Positions 1-11,443 of a stretch of DNA of 64,000 nucleotides are shown here, piece after piece; position 1 is the stretch's first letter; each line of letters starts with the position of its first letter. A program made the position numbers and the translations under genes. The notes beneath the pieces are model-generated. The model was not told the origin of the DNA. It saw only the letters and a program-made list of their open reading frames with translations, and did no database searches. Origin of the DNA: Drechslerella dactyloides. Taxonomy: Eukaryota > Ascomycota > Orbiliomycetes > Orbiliales > Orbiliaceae. Location: NCBI GenBank assembly GCA_020064725.1, contig JAGTWJ010000008.1, positions 1,984,001 to 2,048,000 on the forward strand, in the 5' to 3' direction.

Positions 1-3000
1 TCGGGTGGTCAGGTCCATCATGACCTAGCAGTAGCCGAACGACATCCTCATGCCCCCCCTCCCTAGCTAACTCCAGGGGTGAGGAATGACTTCTCCCCAC
101 CAGATTGACGTCTCCCCCTCTCGCTATCAGCAACTCAACGACAGCTCCATGCCCGTTTGAAGCGGCTAATGCCATCGGAGTCATAGTGTCCGCATACTGT
201 GTGTTCACATCCACCCCCGAATCCAGGAGTAGCTCGACGATTTCTTTATATCCTTTCTCGGCAGCTACCGATATCGGGGCCTGAAGGTTTTCATCCCTCG
301 ATTCCATATCCGCGCCCGCTATTATAAGCATCTCGACGACAGCTCTATGCCCATATGCAGTGGCCAACAATATCGGGGTCGAGTGGTTCCTATCCATCGA
401 ATTGACGTCCGCCCCCGCATCCACTAACAGTTTGACGATATCTTTATATCCCCTCTCGGCGGCTACTGATAACGGGGTTTGATCGTTCCGATCCGTCAAT
501 TCGAGATTCGCGGCCGATTTCATGAGTAACTCGACGACAGCCTTATGCCCATTTACCGCGGCTAACCACAACGGAGTAAAACCTTGCCCATTCTTAATAT
601 TGGGATCCACACCCTCTGCCAGTAAAAGCTCGACAATGGCTGGATACCCTTTCGCGGCAGCTACCGAAGTCGGGGTCAGACCGTTCTTGTCCTCTGGCTC
701 TATTGCGACGCCTCGAGCGTCAACTTTCCGGCGATAACCTCCATCATTGCCTATAAGCACTCGAATAACATGCTCGTGTCCATTCGCAGCAGCCAGAAAC
801 AGCGGCGTCTGACGATAACTATCCGCCAAATCTTTCTCTGAAGAAAGACCTTTCTTGAGGAGAAAATGTATGATATATGTGAGGCCAAAATATGCTGCCA
901 AATGGAATCCAGTCCAACGCTTTGGAAATCTTTGGCTGTAGTCTGGTGCATCGCCATAGGCAAACATTGATTGGGTGGCCGCCTCAATCTTAGCATCGTC
1001 CAGGAGAAAGCCGGCGAACCGTTCAGAATCAATTGATGTGGAAGCAATGCGAGCATGATATCCCCAATGTTTTGCAGCGTATTGATACAGCGGATATCGT
1101 CGAAGCCGCTCTTCAAAGCTCTCATCCGTCCGGCTGAAGCCGCTGTCGAAGTCCTCAAGTGAAAGATAAGTGACACACGTTGTTGCAATATCTGCGTCAT
1201 CATGAGTATACATGGGAGTCCAGTCTCTCATTGTTTCTTCGGCGTATTTTTGCGCTGTCCAGTGGCTCCACTGAACAAAACTCTTATTCCCTCGTTGTAA
1301 GGGGGCCAACAACCCCTGACATGCTGCGACTATATACTCGGTATTCAGAATTTTTTCTCTGTTGATTGCATCATCTCCGATTTCAATAGAGGTTGCGTGT
1401 TGAAGGGCCTCGAAGGTTAGCGCTCCCCGTGCGCGAATAGTCCACGATAGAGCTTTCGTGGCGATCCGGCTCTTAGTAGATAATTCGTTACTCCTGATTA
1501 TCCTCGATACGTTGTCGTATATTAGAGCATATGATTCCAGTGCCGGGTTTCGTGCTCGAATGTGCCTCAAGAACTTCCCGGCGGCTGCTGTTGATCTTTG
1601 CTCGTTGACCAACTTAAGATATCTTGTTGCCAGGAAAAACCTAAGCAAGATCGGATTAGTTGGACTTTTCTCACTCGCAAACAAATACCAATGTAGACAT
1701 ACATCCCCTGAGCGGCTTCTGAGATTGTTTCCTCGATATCAATCCGCAGGTCCTCACGGATGAACAGTATAGAGTTTCGCAAGGCGTCTGGCTTGCGAGA
1801 CAACTCGTATACGTAGTCTCGGATATGTTTTCGCACATCCTCATCTTTTGCATTTACATCTAAAGTTGCGGCCCGCTGAAAAAGCCTGCCTGGGGCATTT
1901 CTCGACATCACAAGTAAGTTTATTTCAGTCCTTTGTTGGAGCTCGCAAAGACCCGACAGGAGTTCGTGCTGTTCTGAGTCGCCTTGGTCAATCGCGTCGA
2001 TTACGATGAAGTCTCTCGAATGTTCCGCAGTTACGATTCGGAGATGAGCCATGAGCTCGGTAAACGACGGTGATGTGTTCCTAGTTGTATGCTGATAAAA
2101 TAACATTTGCAGATTTTCAGGGATAAAGCTTCGTCCCAGAGCCAATTGTTTCAGCAAGTTTGCTAGGTGCTGAGTAGGGGTTTGTGGGCCATTGATTGGA
2201 TCGAAGGATATGTATGCGATCCCTGCAGTGCTGTCTTGATACAGGGAGGAAACCTTAGAAAGGTGCTCCATCACAAACGATGCAAGCACTGTCTTGCCCG
2301 CCCCAATGATACCACGACAATATAAAGTCTGTCCGCTTTGGTCAAGCCAGGTTTTGAACTCCACTGAGTCCAGTAGCCATTGTCCTGTTCCCGGTGTCCG
2401 CAGGCGGGCGTTATCCGAAAGGTCACTGGAATAATCGATAGGCGACAGCCAGTTAGAGATAGCTGCTATCGATTCCCGGTCACTTGAGGTTTCCTGTGGA
2501 TGTTGCTTCTGGTCTGATTTCGGGGTGCTATGATCCTCCGATCCTTCGATGTCTGTTTTGGCACTTCTGACACTCGTTTGGCTGTTCCCGGTACCAGAAG
2601 GTAGTGAACTCAGGTGTCTGGATTCCTCGTCGTCAGTTTCAGGTCTGGCAGATCCATCTGCAGGATTATCAGCAAAATAGTCATCATTATAATTAAACCA
2701 ATCAGTGGGAATCTCGGACTCGGGCTCGGGCTCGAAGGGATCGCCTTTCTCAAGATCCGCTAATTGTAGCTTGGGCGAAGCCTCAGGTTCCAACTCCGTC
2801 TCCTCGAGCCACTCAAGCAGCAAGGCCGCACTCTTAGTTTCATCTGGTAAACAGTATGTTCCAATGCGCCGCCCGTGGCCCTGAATATCACTCCGATCCC
2901 ACGGTAGCGACCTCAGCGAGAAGTCATGGACATGCCTGAGCACATGTTCGACTAACTGCGGTGAGTCTTCCGGCCCCGTTGATGCACAAAGTGGGCAATC

Positions 3001-4290
3001 TCTGATTCCCATGCAATGTACTGCTGAACCAGAGAGTAGCGTCGAGAGAGAGTCTCTTGATAACTCATCAGCATGCCGTGACCGAAAGTGCATCACAATA
3101 TCTCCCACCACAGGGAAAACAGCGTCTTCGTCTTCGCAGAGAGGACATTGCCATTGAGGAGGATGATCATTCTCGATATGCTTTTTCCATTCCTTCTGAG
3201 TGGTGAAAAGGATGTGTGGCGACGGGCAAGCTTCAATAATACATGTATATGGAGAGAGATCTTCGACGAGATGCTTCCTATTTATTCCTTGTCAACTCCA
3301 ATACTGGTGGTTTTAAAATCAAAAGGATGTGGATCTATACCTCCATCCTTCGTTATCTCCACTCGGCAGAGTTTGGCAACAACAGGGACATCTGAATACT
3401 TTATTACCCAAATGGGAGGCAGAAGCGGGCGGTCTTGGATAATCAGCATCGGCGGCTAGGGAGGTGATCTGGGTCTTGGCAACCTCTTTGTTAAGACTGC
3501 TGGTCTGCTTGTATTGTAGTGCACCTTCAGCTGTAGAAGCAGTGGAGAACCCAGTGGCATCCTGACCTTGTCGTCTTTCCAGGCGGCGTGCTGGCGGTGA
3601 CAGCTGAGGGCTTGGTTCTGGCAATGGGTTCATTTGAACCTTGGCCACAGGTACCGGTTCTGGGGTCGGTTCTTCTGTCAGGGGGGCAAGGTCAGGTTGT
3701 TGGTCTACAAGATGGAGGTAGTGCTGGTGGGCGCGCAAGAAGCGGTTTCTCCGTCGAAGATTTGCATCAATGAGGCGTTTCTGTATTGCACTCAGTTCCG
3801 AGATATCAAGAGCTTTGTGCCCATCGGCACTCGGACGAAGCAAGACAATACACTCAAGATGCTGTCTCAGCTCGTGGTGCATCTCTCGGTCGAACATTTG
3901 GTCAGCCTTCTGGATACGTGATGCCTTGCCAGTCCGGCGAATCGCCACCCCGATCAAAGCCAGGTTCTCTATTGCAGCGTCGATGCCGTGTAGGACATTG
4001 CTGACAGCATCACCGCTCTGCGCCTGACTTGCAAACTCGTCCAGAAATCGCGCCAGCATTGACAACATGGCTTTCACCAAATGAAGGTCTTCAGGTCGGG
4101 ACCGAAACCTCCAGTCAAGACTTGCAGCGTGCTTCGCAACCGCGCCAACACCGTCTGCCCAAAGATTCAGGTCAGCCATTCTATTCTCGAGTGTGCCTCT
4201 CTGTGCTGCATCTTTCGTTTCTAGGCAGCGCTCAAACTTGGAGATGCACGCCTTGGTAAGATCCGAAACCGAGGTCTGGGATGAAGCCAT
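1..4290 (-). CDS. C2H2-NACHT-ankyrin NLR-like protein (3' end beyond window)
   Basis: Likely signal-sensing STAND ATPase of the fungal NLR class; such proteins act in the cytosol in non-self recognition and programmed cell death. Exons read by eye: 4290-3341, 3277-1703, 1640 to beyond base 1, with introns of 63 and 62 nt (donors GTATAG and GTATGT, acceptors TAG). At least 1388 residues are present. Order: a helical N-terminal domain (about 1-200), a Pro-rich linker, cysteine/histidine pairs of C2H2 type (about 300-430, including CPCC, QCPLC and CPLC with downstream HxxxH), an acidic linker, a NACHT P-loop GIIGAGKT near 639-646, a Walker B stretch FIVIDAID near 740, then nine ankyrin repeats from about 1087 to the edge. 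Start taken at MASSQTS; an in-frame codon upstream (4353) is possible. It lies head-to-head with the S8 protease gene. The class is firm; the ligand is unknown. Confidence 0.88.
60..720 (-). repeat. Ankyrin-coding tandem repeat with a 198-bp higher-order period
   Basis: The last ankyrin units of the NLR gene alternate between two types. One carries SVAAExGY followed by IVxLL; the other carries LAAxNGH followed by AVVELL. Two 33-residue units form a 66-residue, 198-bp period. The same DNA pattern recurs starting near 233, 431 and 629 with high similarity. Such internal similarity is typical of fungal NLR repeats that change copy number and homogenise. Confidence 0.75.
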
Positions 4291-5284
4291 TGCATTGCCG
4301 AGTACGTCGCTGAGTTCTAAGTGGTAAGATTCGATAGTTAAGTCGGGAAGCAATTGCTAAGTTCGTCGAAATAATAATCTCTAGTATATATATATATACC
4401 GAGTACGTTTTCGTATTCACCACCTTTGATTGCTTTGCTGGCTGCTATCGATTCTATAGTTATGTGGGTAATTTATAAAATCTTAAGAACCGGTGGCCTT
4501 GATGTTTGGAAGAATTCGAAACCAAGATACATACAACTATGTTGTCAAGGGTCCTTTTGCGTTGCAAAGCCGGTGTGTTGTAATTCGAGGAGAGATCTAG
4601 ATCTTGGGCTCTTCGATCTCTCGTAACGTCGACGTCCGCGTCCTTGTACAAGTGAGATCTTGGGGGTTCTTCGGAAAGATTACAAGTGTTCCCAGAAAGA
4701 AGAAATATGTTTCAATTCTTATCTAGAATCTAGCACCAAGATGGCAAATTTTAATTTTTAAGTGTGAGATCATTTCGGTGGCCGGTGGACCAGCAATGCA
4801 GCATGCAGCAGGGGCGAATCAGAGATAAACCACATCAAATTACTTACAAACGCATAGATTTCGGACGTTTCCCCCAGGTGTATCCGTCCTTGCGAGAGCG
4901 CCTGAAGAATGACCAGCTGCAAGGCCGAATTGGAAATGGGAATTGAATTCTAGTGATACTATTCAATTTGCCTGGATGCATATTCCCATCTTGATGTAAA
5001 TTTCTGCGCCGTCGAAATCTCGGTCGAATATTCCTGTTCCATAATCGATAATCATATGACCCCACTTTCCATCTCCAGCTCGGTGGCGGACCAGGCCAGT
5101 CAGCCTTGCCAAACGCACATACACCGCGCGCAGTCTCTCCAACATCATGCTGTAGTCGCGGTGGCTAGAGGTCCGGACCATTTCAGCGGCCATCAATTTG
5201 ACACTAATATTGGCCCATATTCTCCATCGGCCCCGATTGACCGGCTTGCAACCTCACAGTACCAGTCGGGTGATCCATGGCGCC
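4291..5284. promoter_or_regulatory. Shared divergent intergenic region of the NLR and S8 protease genes
   Basis: This 994-bp region lies between the start codons of two oppositely oriented genes, so it must hold both promoters and 5' UTRs. A TATATATATATA run lies at about 4385-4397, about 100 bp upstream of the NLR start codon. Short open frames here have no recognisable product. If the upstream in-frame starts were used (4353 for the NLR, 5198 for the protease), the region would shrink to about 840 bp. I see no defined operator. Confidence 0.5.
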
Positions 5285-8275
5285 ATGGCTCGCGATACGG
5301 TCGCATACGCATATGGTATTCTGGCCTCGTTTGGTGTGAAAATCGCAGGGGTCATCCTCGACATCGTCGTTCAACAGAGGGGTCTTCCTTCCGATCGCGC
5401 TGCACTCGGTGCGGACATTGCGACTAGGCTTCATCTTACCTCGCGATATCTCGAACCACTTCGTCCTTACGAGATTGAGCCAGATGTTAGTGAGTTGTGC
5501 CGGGAACTCTTAGTTGCGTTGGTGAGGCTCTGCATAGTAAGTAGACATGCTGCATGTATGCTGGTACAATGAATCAATATAAATGGCGTTCATGGGATCT
5601 CCCTGCCATTTATATCTGTCGCCTTGTCATACCATACGGTATATGCGTGTGAAACTACATCCCTCACTAACATCAATTTGAATGCTAGTGGCCGGATCAT
5701 TTCAAGGCCCCAAAAGAATTATTTGTCGAAGAATGCCATCGCCACCTTGTCCATCTTGTAGGCCAGTCTGGCCAGCGCGACCTCAAGCACTCAATCGTTT
5801 CGGTGCTGAGAAAAAGCAGAAAGGATGCAGAAGCATTTAAAGCCGACTGCGACACACTGTACAACAGGCTACTTTGGGACGGACCAGGCAGCGCCGAGGT
5901 CGTACTGGAGAGCATTAAGGATGTCTTGCCACAAATCGACTACCCAAGCGATATAAACGCTTGTCTCTTCAAAACCTTGCAGTCGCATTCCAAGTGTCAG
6001 TCAACTAGACATACAACGATATGCGACCAGAGTATATGGCACCCAACAAGGCTGCACCTTACAGGGGATTCGTATCTGCAGAACTCCGTGGTCTCGTTCG
6101 ACGTCTTTGTTTCCTCAATGGATATGAAACTCTGGCAAACCTTTGGGTTGACGATTCCAAAGTATGTAAAATAATCAGGCAGTAACTTAACCTGCAGTTC
6201 TAATTAAGCTGATACGCATATGCGAGGGTAGAAATTCTGCACAACAAATGTGTCTTGCAGAGTCCTCGACTACTGCGGACAACCTACATCCGCAAGCTGG
6301 TGATCTGGAATCGTTGTTAGACAGCAACTTCTGCAATATGTTAGAAGAGCCACTATACACGTCCATTAGCTTGCATTCTGTTCCCGGATACCGACTTCGC
6401 CGACTACAAAAGTCTCGAAGAGATGAGCATCTTCTTTCCAGTGGTTGTGGAGAATCTCTCTCCACCGTCCTACAACAATATAAATTGACAGCCAAGGACA
6501 AAATAATCCTTGCCAATGTAATCGCCCGGGCATATTGGCAATTCTATGACTCGGAATTAATGCAGGGGAAATGGACTAATGAGAATATCTGGCTCATGGC
6601 GGACGAAGCAGAGAGCGAGCTGAAGGACCGGTTGCCTCTTAGAGCCTACATGGCTTTCCAATTTGATGCCACTAGTGACTCTTTGGAGGATTTCCTGGAC
6701 AGTCCAATTCTCAAACACCAATGCCCTCGCATATTCGGCCTAGGGGCCCTCCTCCTAGAAATCGGACTTGGAAGGCCTCTTGGTTTAACTAAAACCCTCA
6801 ACTCCATACCACAGATGAACCGGTACTACAATAAAGCAGTCTGCCATTTGAAGGAACTGGAACATGAGAACTGGGAAGGCTTTGCGCACAAAGTTGTTTT
6901 CGACGAAGCCATCAGAAACTGTCTCGAAAGTGAGAATTATATTCAGCCTCCAAAACTGAGCGGACCGACGCGAAAAAGCCAAGGAGTGCAACAGAAAGAT
7001 ACTGAAAAGGCATTTGAAATATCAAAACGGAGATGGCGTCTATACAGGAAAGTCATAGTGCCACTTGCCTGGCTAAAAAACGCCTTTCGAAATCATTCCG
7101 AAGGTGACAATTATATCATGAAGATCAAGAGCGTATCATCTCAGGAAACTGAGGGCGCTCCAGATACTAGTTTGCCCCAGCAGCAAGCCCTGTTCCACAC
7201 CGGCCCATATGTTGCTGCTAAAAACTGGCTCCAACATCTGAAGACGATTAATGGGCGTGTTGAAGGTGAAAGGCGACGCAGGAACATCACCAAGCCTGTC
7301 AGGATCACCATATTAGACACTGGTTGTAACCCAAAGGCCCCATTCTTTCTAGACGAGGACCACGGATCTCGAAGATTGGCTTGTATTCAGGGTTGGCAAG
7401 ATTTTGTTTCGAATTCCGAATCCCCAGTTGACGAGTTTGGACACGGTACCTTGATGACGCGACTAATGATTGAATCTGCACCTTCCGCCAAACTTCTTGT
7501 GGCTCGTGTCGCGAGAAGTACGAAGAAGTTAGACGGCAGCCAAGAAAAGATAGCAGAGGTTCGTTGAACGGCAAATAGCACGTTGAGACCGAAGAAGCTA
7601 ACTGTTGATTGACTACAGGCCATCCGATGGGCGGAAAAATGTGAGGCAGATATCGTGTCCATGTCTTTCGGGTTCCCCAAGGAGAGCACGATAATAAAAG
7701 ACGCTATCGATGAGGTCTGCAAGAAGCGCAATGGAGCCATGATATTCCTATCCAGCGCGGGAAATTCAAGCTATGATGATGTGACCTTCCCCGCAAATGA
7801 CCCTGCGGTTATCGCCATCTACGCAACAAACTGCTATGGAACTTTCGCTGCCACAAACCCCAGAAATCACGAAGACGGCCCTCATATCTTGGGCACATTC
7901 GGTGACAATATCAGCGAAGATATCTATACTGATATGAATAAACTTTATCCTAAGGTGTGCGAGCCAGGATCGTCAATCGCCACTGCGATAGCCGCGGGAA
8001 TAGCCGCTACTTTGCTCTCATACGCCACTGTTCTTTCCGCCCTTGTGCCAATCCCCTCAAAGCCCGAAACATTTCAACCATTATGGGAGAAAAAGGGCAT
8101 GGAAAAGATGCTCCACAAGATATCCCAGGATTCGGGTCAACGCCGGAGATTCATCAATCCAATCTCGTTCTGGACCGGCAAGGACGACCTGGACAGGTGG
8201 TGCGACATGCACACGGTTGTGAGTGAGATTTTGCGCACTAGTAACAAGTATTCCGTTGGGAACACGGGCTCATGA
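5285..8275 (+). CDS. DUF7580-like / subtilisin (S8) serine protease, HET-Q2-type candidate
   Basis: Predicted cytosolic serine endopeptidase; S8 enzymes of this sort activate fungal gasdermins by removing a C-terminal piece. Exons: 5285-5536, 5689-6161, 6232-7558, 7619-8275 (902 residues); introns are 152, 70 and 60 nt and all phases agree. Residues 1 to about 480 are a helical domain often found at the start of fungal STAND and incompatibility proteins (from memory the DUF7580 family), with the landmark CPRIFGLGALLLEIGLGRPL. The protease domain starts near 595. The catalytic set is complete: Asp604 in LDTG, His646 in GHGT, Asn733 in SAGNS, Ser803 in GSSIATA. There is no signal peptide or propeptide, so it is not a secreted subtilisin. 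The start is MARDTVAYA; an in-frame ATG at 5198 would add 29 residues. The gasdermin candidate follows 839 bp downstream on the same strand. Confidence 0.87.
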
Positions 8276-9114
8276 AAGACAACTTCGTTGGTGTCCATGA
8301 CTACCACTTAATGGCGAAAGCAAAAACGACTATGTAAGTTCTAAATTTTCCCGCGTGAAGTCAATGATCTGTTTCGGCAGTCTCGATGTTAACATTGCGT
8401 GTAGTGCACGATTCAGATACCTAACCCGTGGAGAGTTCCGCTATGTTCAATGCAAAAATTTGCGTGTGAAATAATAGGCCTTAGACGCCGTTTCTTCATC
8501 TATTAGCGAGCTAGGAGTAGGAGTTTGGGATTGCTTCATCATCAAGAGTTTCAAAAAAAAAAACAGGACTTGTTTAGCCCAATATCGCGGCGTTGCTCCC
8601 TCAGCTTTAAGATCCGCCCGATGTGTACACAGACCCAGGAGCACGCAGCTGATTGAGAGACTCCCACACAAGTAGGGAGTGATCCTTCATCGTTTTCTTT
8701 CCTTGATATATCAAGAAATTCATAAATTTTGAATGTATTCCTAGAAAAGAGGGCAATATGTGTATGGACATGTTCGGTATATAGGATGTCCCGGCATCCC
8801 AGGCCTATTAGCATCTGGATTATCGAAGGTGTGGTTCCATATGATAGTCCCAGAGTTTTGAGCCGCATACCCACGTATTGCTTGGCAGCACTAAACGCAG
8901 CAGGGTCCTTGGAGCGGAGCGGAGTAGCGGGGTTGTAAGCTATGCATACATATATATAGAACCCTTGATTTGGACTGCACTAGACCTACGACCACTTTGT
9001 TAGCCACCAGTTTCACCACCAGTCAAGCATATATATCTCATTTCCAGAGTAAAATAAGCAATATACATCAATATCTCTGCAGCGAGAAAAATCCTGCGTA
9101 TTTCGTCTTATACA
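8276..9114 (+). promoter_or_regulatory. Intergenic region upstream of the gasdermin-like gene
   Basis: This 839-bp spacer holds the 3' end of the protease transcript and the promoter of the next gene. A TATATATAG box lies at 8951-8959, about 160 bp before the ATG at 9115. No convincing reading frame is present. The spacer is long enough for separate promoters, so the two genes are probably co-regulated neighbours rather than one transcript. Confidence 0.45.
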
Positions 9115-9975
9115 ATGGCCCAAACGACATGGTTTCTTCCTCCAGACTTCACCTTTCTCCCCACTGGCGAACTGAAACTTGGTTCTGTAATTAAACATCC
9201 AAAGAGACCCACCGCTATCCTCGCATCAATCAAAGATCACTTCCCTGAGATATCACTTCCCGATGTGCAAACCCTGAACGAGGCCAACCACAGCCACTCC
9301 AGGAGTTCCTCCAGCGGCGGGGGTGTTGAAATCTGGGCTAAATTCATCGATCTAGCCTCCGCCTCAGGGAAAATTAGCGGAGATCGCTTTAATAGCTCTA
9401 ATTTTGGAAATTCAGAACACGAAATCCAAACCTTTGCTACCTCATTAAAAGAAGATTCTCTGAAAGCCATCGTCAACCTGGCGAAAGTCAAAAAGCATAT
9501 CGACTCCGGCCTATCGGGGCTATTTGGACAGAAACGACCAGTATATATCGTTTCTGGGCTACGTATCGCAAAGAACTCGTTCAACGTCTCACACGACACC
9601 GGGTCTGGTTCTCACTGGAGTATCTCTGGGTCTGGGCCTGCTGGAGCCGCTGCTGCTGTCCCTGTCGAAGTCGGCGCTGCTGTGTCTGCGGATCGGGAAA
9701 AGAAAAGCACGGATAGCTATGATACACACCCAGGTATTATATTCGCCTACAGGTTGCACGTCATACGGGCCCATCGTGATGGCGACGCCGACGCGGAACT
9801 GTTCGCTCACAGGACAGCGTTCCTCACGGGAGAAGGGGACGATGACGACGATGAGGATCAGGGCGTGATGGAAATGGTTGACGCGACAGGCAAGGTCATT
9901 GGAGAGGATCTGGAGGAGGAGGCACAATTCGAGGAGCTCGTCGTTGGAGATGAACGTCTAGTTGTTTTTCAATAA
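9115..9975 (+). CDS. Fungal gasdermin-like pore-forming cell-death protein (HET-Q1/RCD-1 type), candidate
   Basis: Candidate executioner of regulated cell death: proteolytic loss of a short C-terminal piece would let the N-terminal domain form membrane pores. Single exon, 286 residues, close to the known length of fungal gasdermins (about 230-290). The start FLPPDFTFLPTGELKLGSV, the segment VKKHIDSG then VYIVSGLRIA, and DSYDTHPGIIFAYRLHVIR match the family as I remember it. Residues about 158-200 alternate small, Ser/Gly and Val positions with little charge, as expected for a membrane-inserting beta hairpin. After about 238 comes an acidic tail (GEGDDDDDEDQ, then EDLEEEAQFEEL) of about 48 residues, the likely inhibitory, cleavable end. 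No signal peptide. A subtilisin gene directly upstream supports the call. The family assignment rests on recall plus context and needs a profile search. Confidence 0.75.
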   Translation: MAQTTWFLPPDFTFLPTGELKLGSVIKHPKRPTAILASIKDHFPEISLPDVQTLNEANHSHSRSSSSGGGVEIWAKFIDLASASGKISGDRFNSSNFGNSEHEIQTFATSLKEDSLKAIVNLAKVKKHIDSGLSGLFGQKRPVYIVSGLRIAKNSFNVSHDTGSGSHWSISGSGPAGAAAAVPVEVGAAVSADREKKSTDSYDTHPGIIFAYRLHVIRAHRDGDADAELFAHRTAFLTGEGDDDDDEDQGVMEMVDATGKVIGEDLEEEAQFEELVVGDERLVVFQ

Positions 9976-11443
9976 GGGTGTATATAATCTACTCCGTCGT
10001 CGCTCTCGATACCAAATTTATAGAGAATGTCAATGCATTAATGCAGCAATTGTTTGTCTCGTAAACGTCCATGCTGAAGTAAAGTCTCGACCCTAGACTA
10101 GGCCGAAGCACGACAGTCTACAGATCTGGTTTACAAGACGCTAATTCTGAAATATCAGCATAATGCAGCACACATTATGCGTGTGTCTGACTTAGCTGTC
10201 AATTGACGACTGTATGCATAGATTTAGTTTCAGTCGCATTGCCCGAACCAAATTCGCCATATGAATCATAAAAGTTGAACGTCAAATCGGCTGCATTAGC
10301 TATCCCGTGAATCAAAAGTTAACACTGACGACGATGTGATATCATAGAGCTGGGCATATATTGATAGCACTAGTCAGACATCGCGATCTTTTGGATCTGC
10401 CATGCCGACAAGCGTTAGCAAAATAGAATGTCAAAGATACATCAAAAGATATCAACTGTAAAGCAGTCTGCCAGCATGATGCTCACACCCTCTCATCTAA
10501 ATACCTAGGTATTTATAGCACGCAAAATTCTTATCTCGGGGGAGCAGCTGCGCAGGCTTCGAGAATGTAGACTGCACTGTATGCGGTTGCTCTCAAAAAT
10601 ACCACAAAAGCAACACCTATGTCCACAAGACGGGTTAGGGGTTTTTGATAGGCTATAGTGCTACGGAACCAAGAATGGCAAAGTGCATCAGTTAGGTGTT
10701 CAGGAACTCCTTCGACTCGCTGGCATGCTGTAATATTCGGCCTAGATCGCTATTTACAAGCGGGTGGTTATCCCGTCCGCTTCGAGATTGAAAATGGACT
10801 ATTCCACACCGAGCCCCTCTGTAATGAAGATCTTGCCATATTCCCGAATCCGCAATGGACTAACTGATTGGACCAATGGCTAGATCGCCTTCCAAGTTAC
10901 ACAAGTTTTATGCAAGCCTATTCCCGGGCTGTCGGTAGGACGCGGGTCCACGATTACCCGAATCGGTAGATGCGAGAGACTGCCGGATTAAGAATATACC
11001 CGACTGGCTACGCTTCGCAACTCTGGCAGCTAACCGCATCGATGTGACGCAAACCACACCATCATACCCAAAGATACATGATCTAGAGATGGCAGTTGTG
11101 GGCCTGCAGGTTCAAGCCAGCAATCTATGTCAAGTCGTCTCTGAACACTCAGGTTGAGTCACAGTCCTTAGTACTATATAAAAAATACCATCGTAGGCTA
11201 TTGATCTTCTGCGACAGTATTTCAAGAAATTTGGCGGTCTGTTCGTGCAATAGATAGCTACTCAGATCTTGTTAAGATGCCCAGTTTTACCAAAACGAGT
11301 GGTTCGTGGGCAATTCAGGGTGCGAGACCAGTAGACACCCACAATGCACGCATGGCCTTACGATCGTAACAGGTAAAGACTAGTTCACGCTAGATCCGGA
11401 GAAGTCTAGTACTTAAATATTGGGCTATGGTTCCGATATGATG
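9976..11443. other. Gene-free spacer between the cell-death cluster and MED8
   Basis: About 1.5 kb without a supportable gene. A 69-codon frame at 10658-10867 has no family resemblance and no intron signals linking it to other frames. This spacer separates the accessory cluster from the conserved housekeeping block. Confidence 0.5.

Noticed and set aside
5285..8275. Reading the S8 gene as a secreted vacuolar or extracellular subtilisin
   Set aside because: There is no signal peptide or inhibitor I9 propeptide; the N-terminal domain is that of fungal cytosolic incompatibility and STAND proteins.
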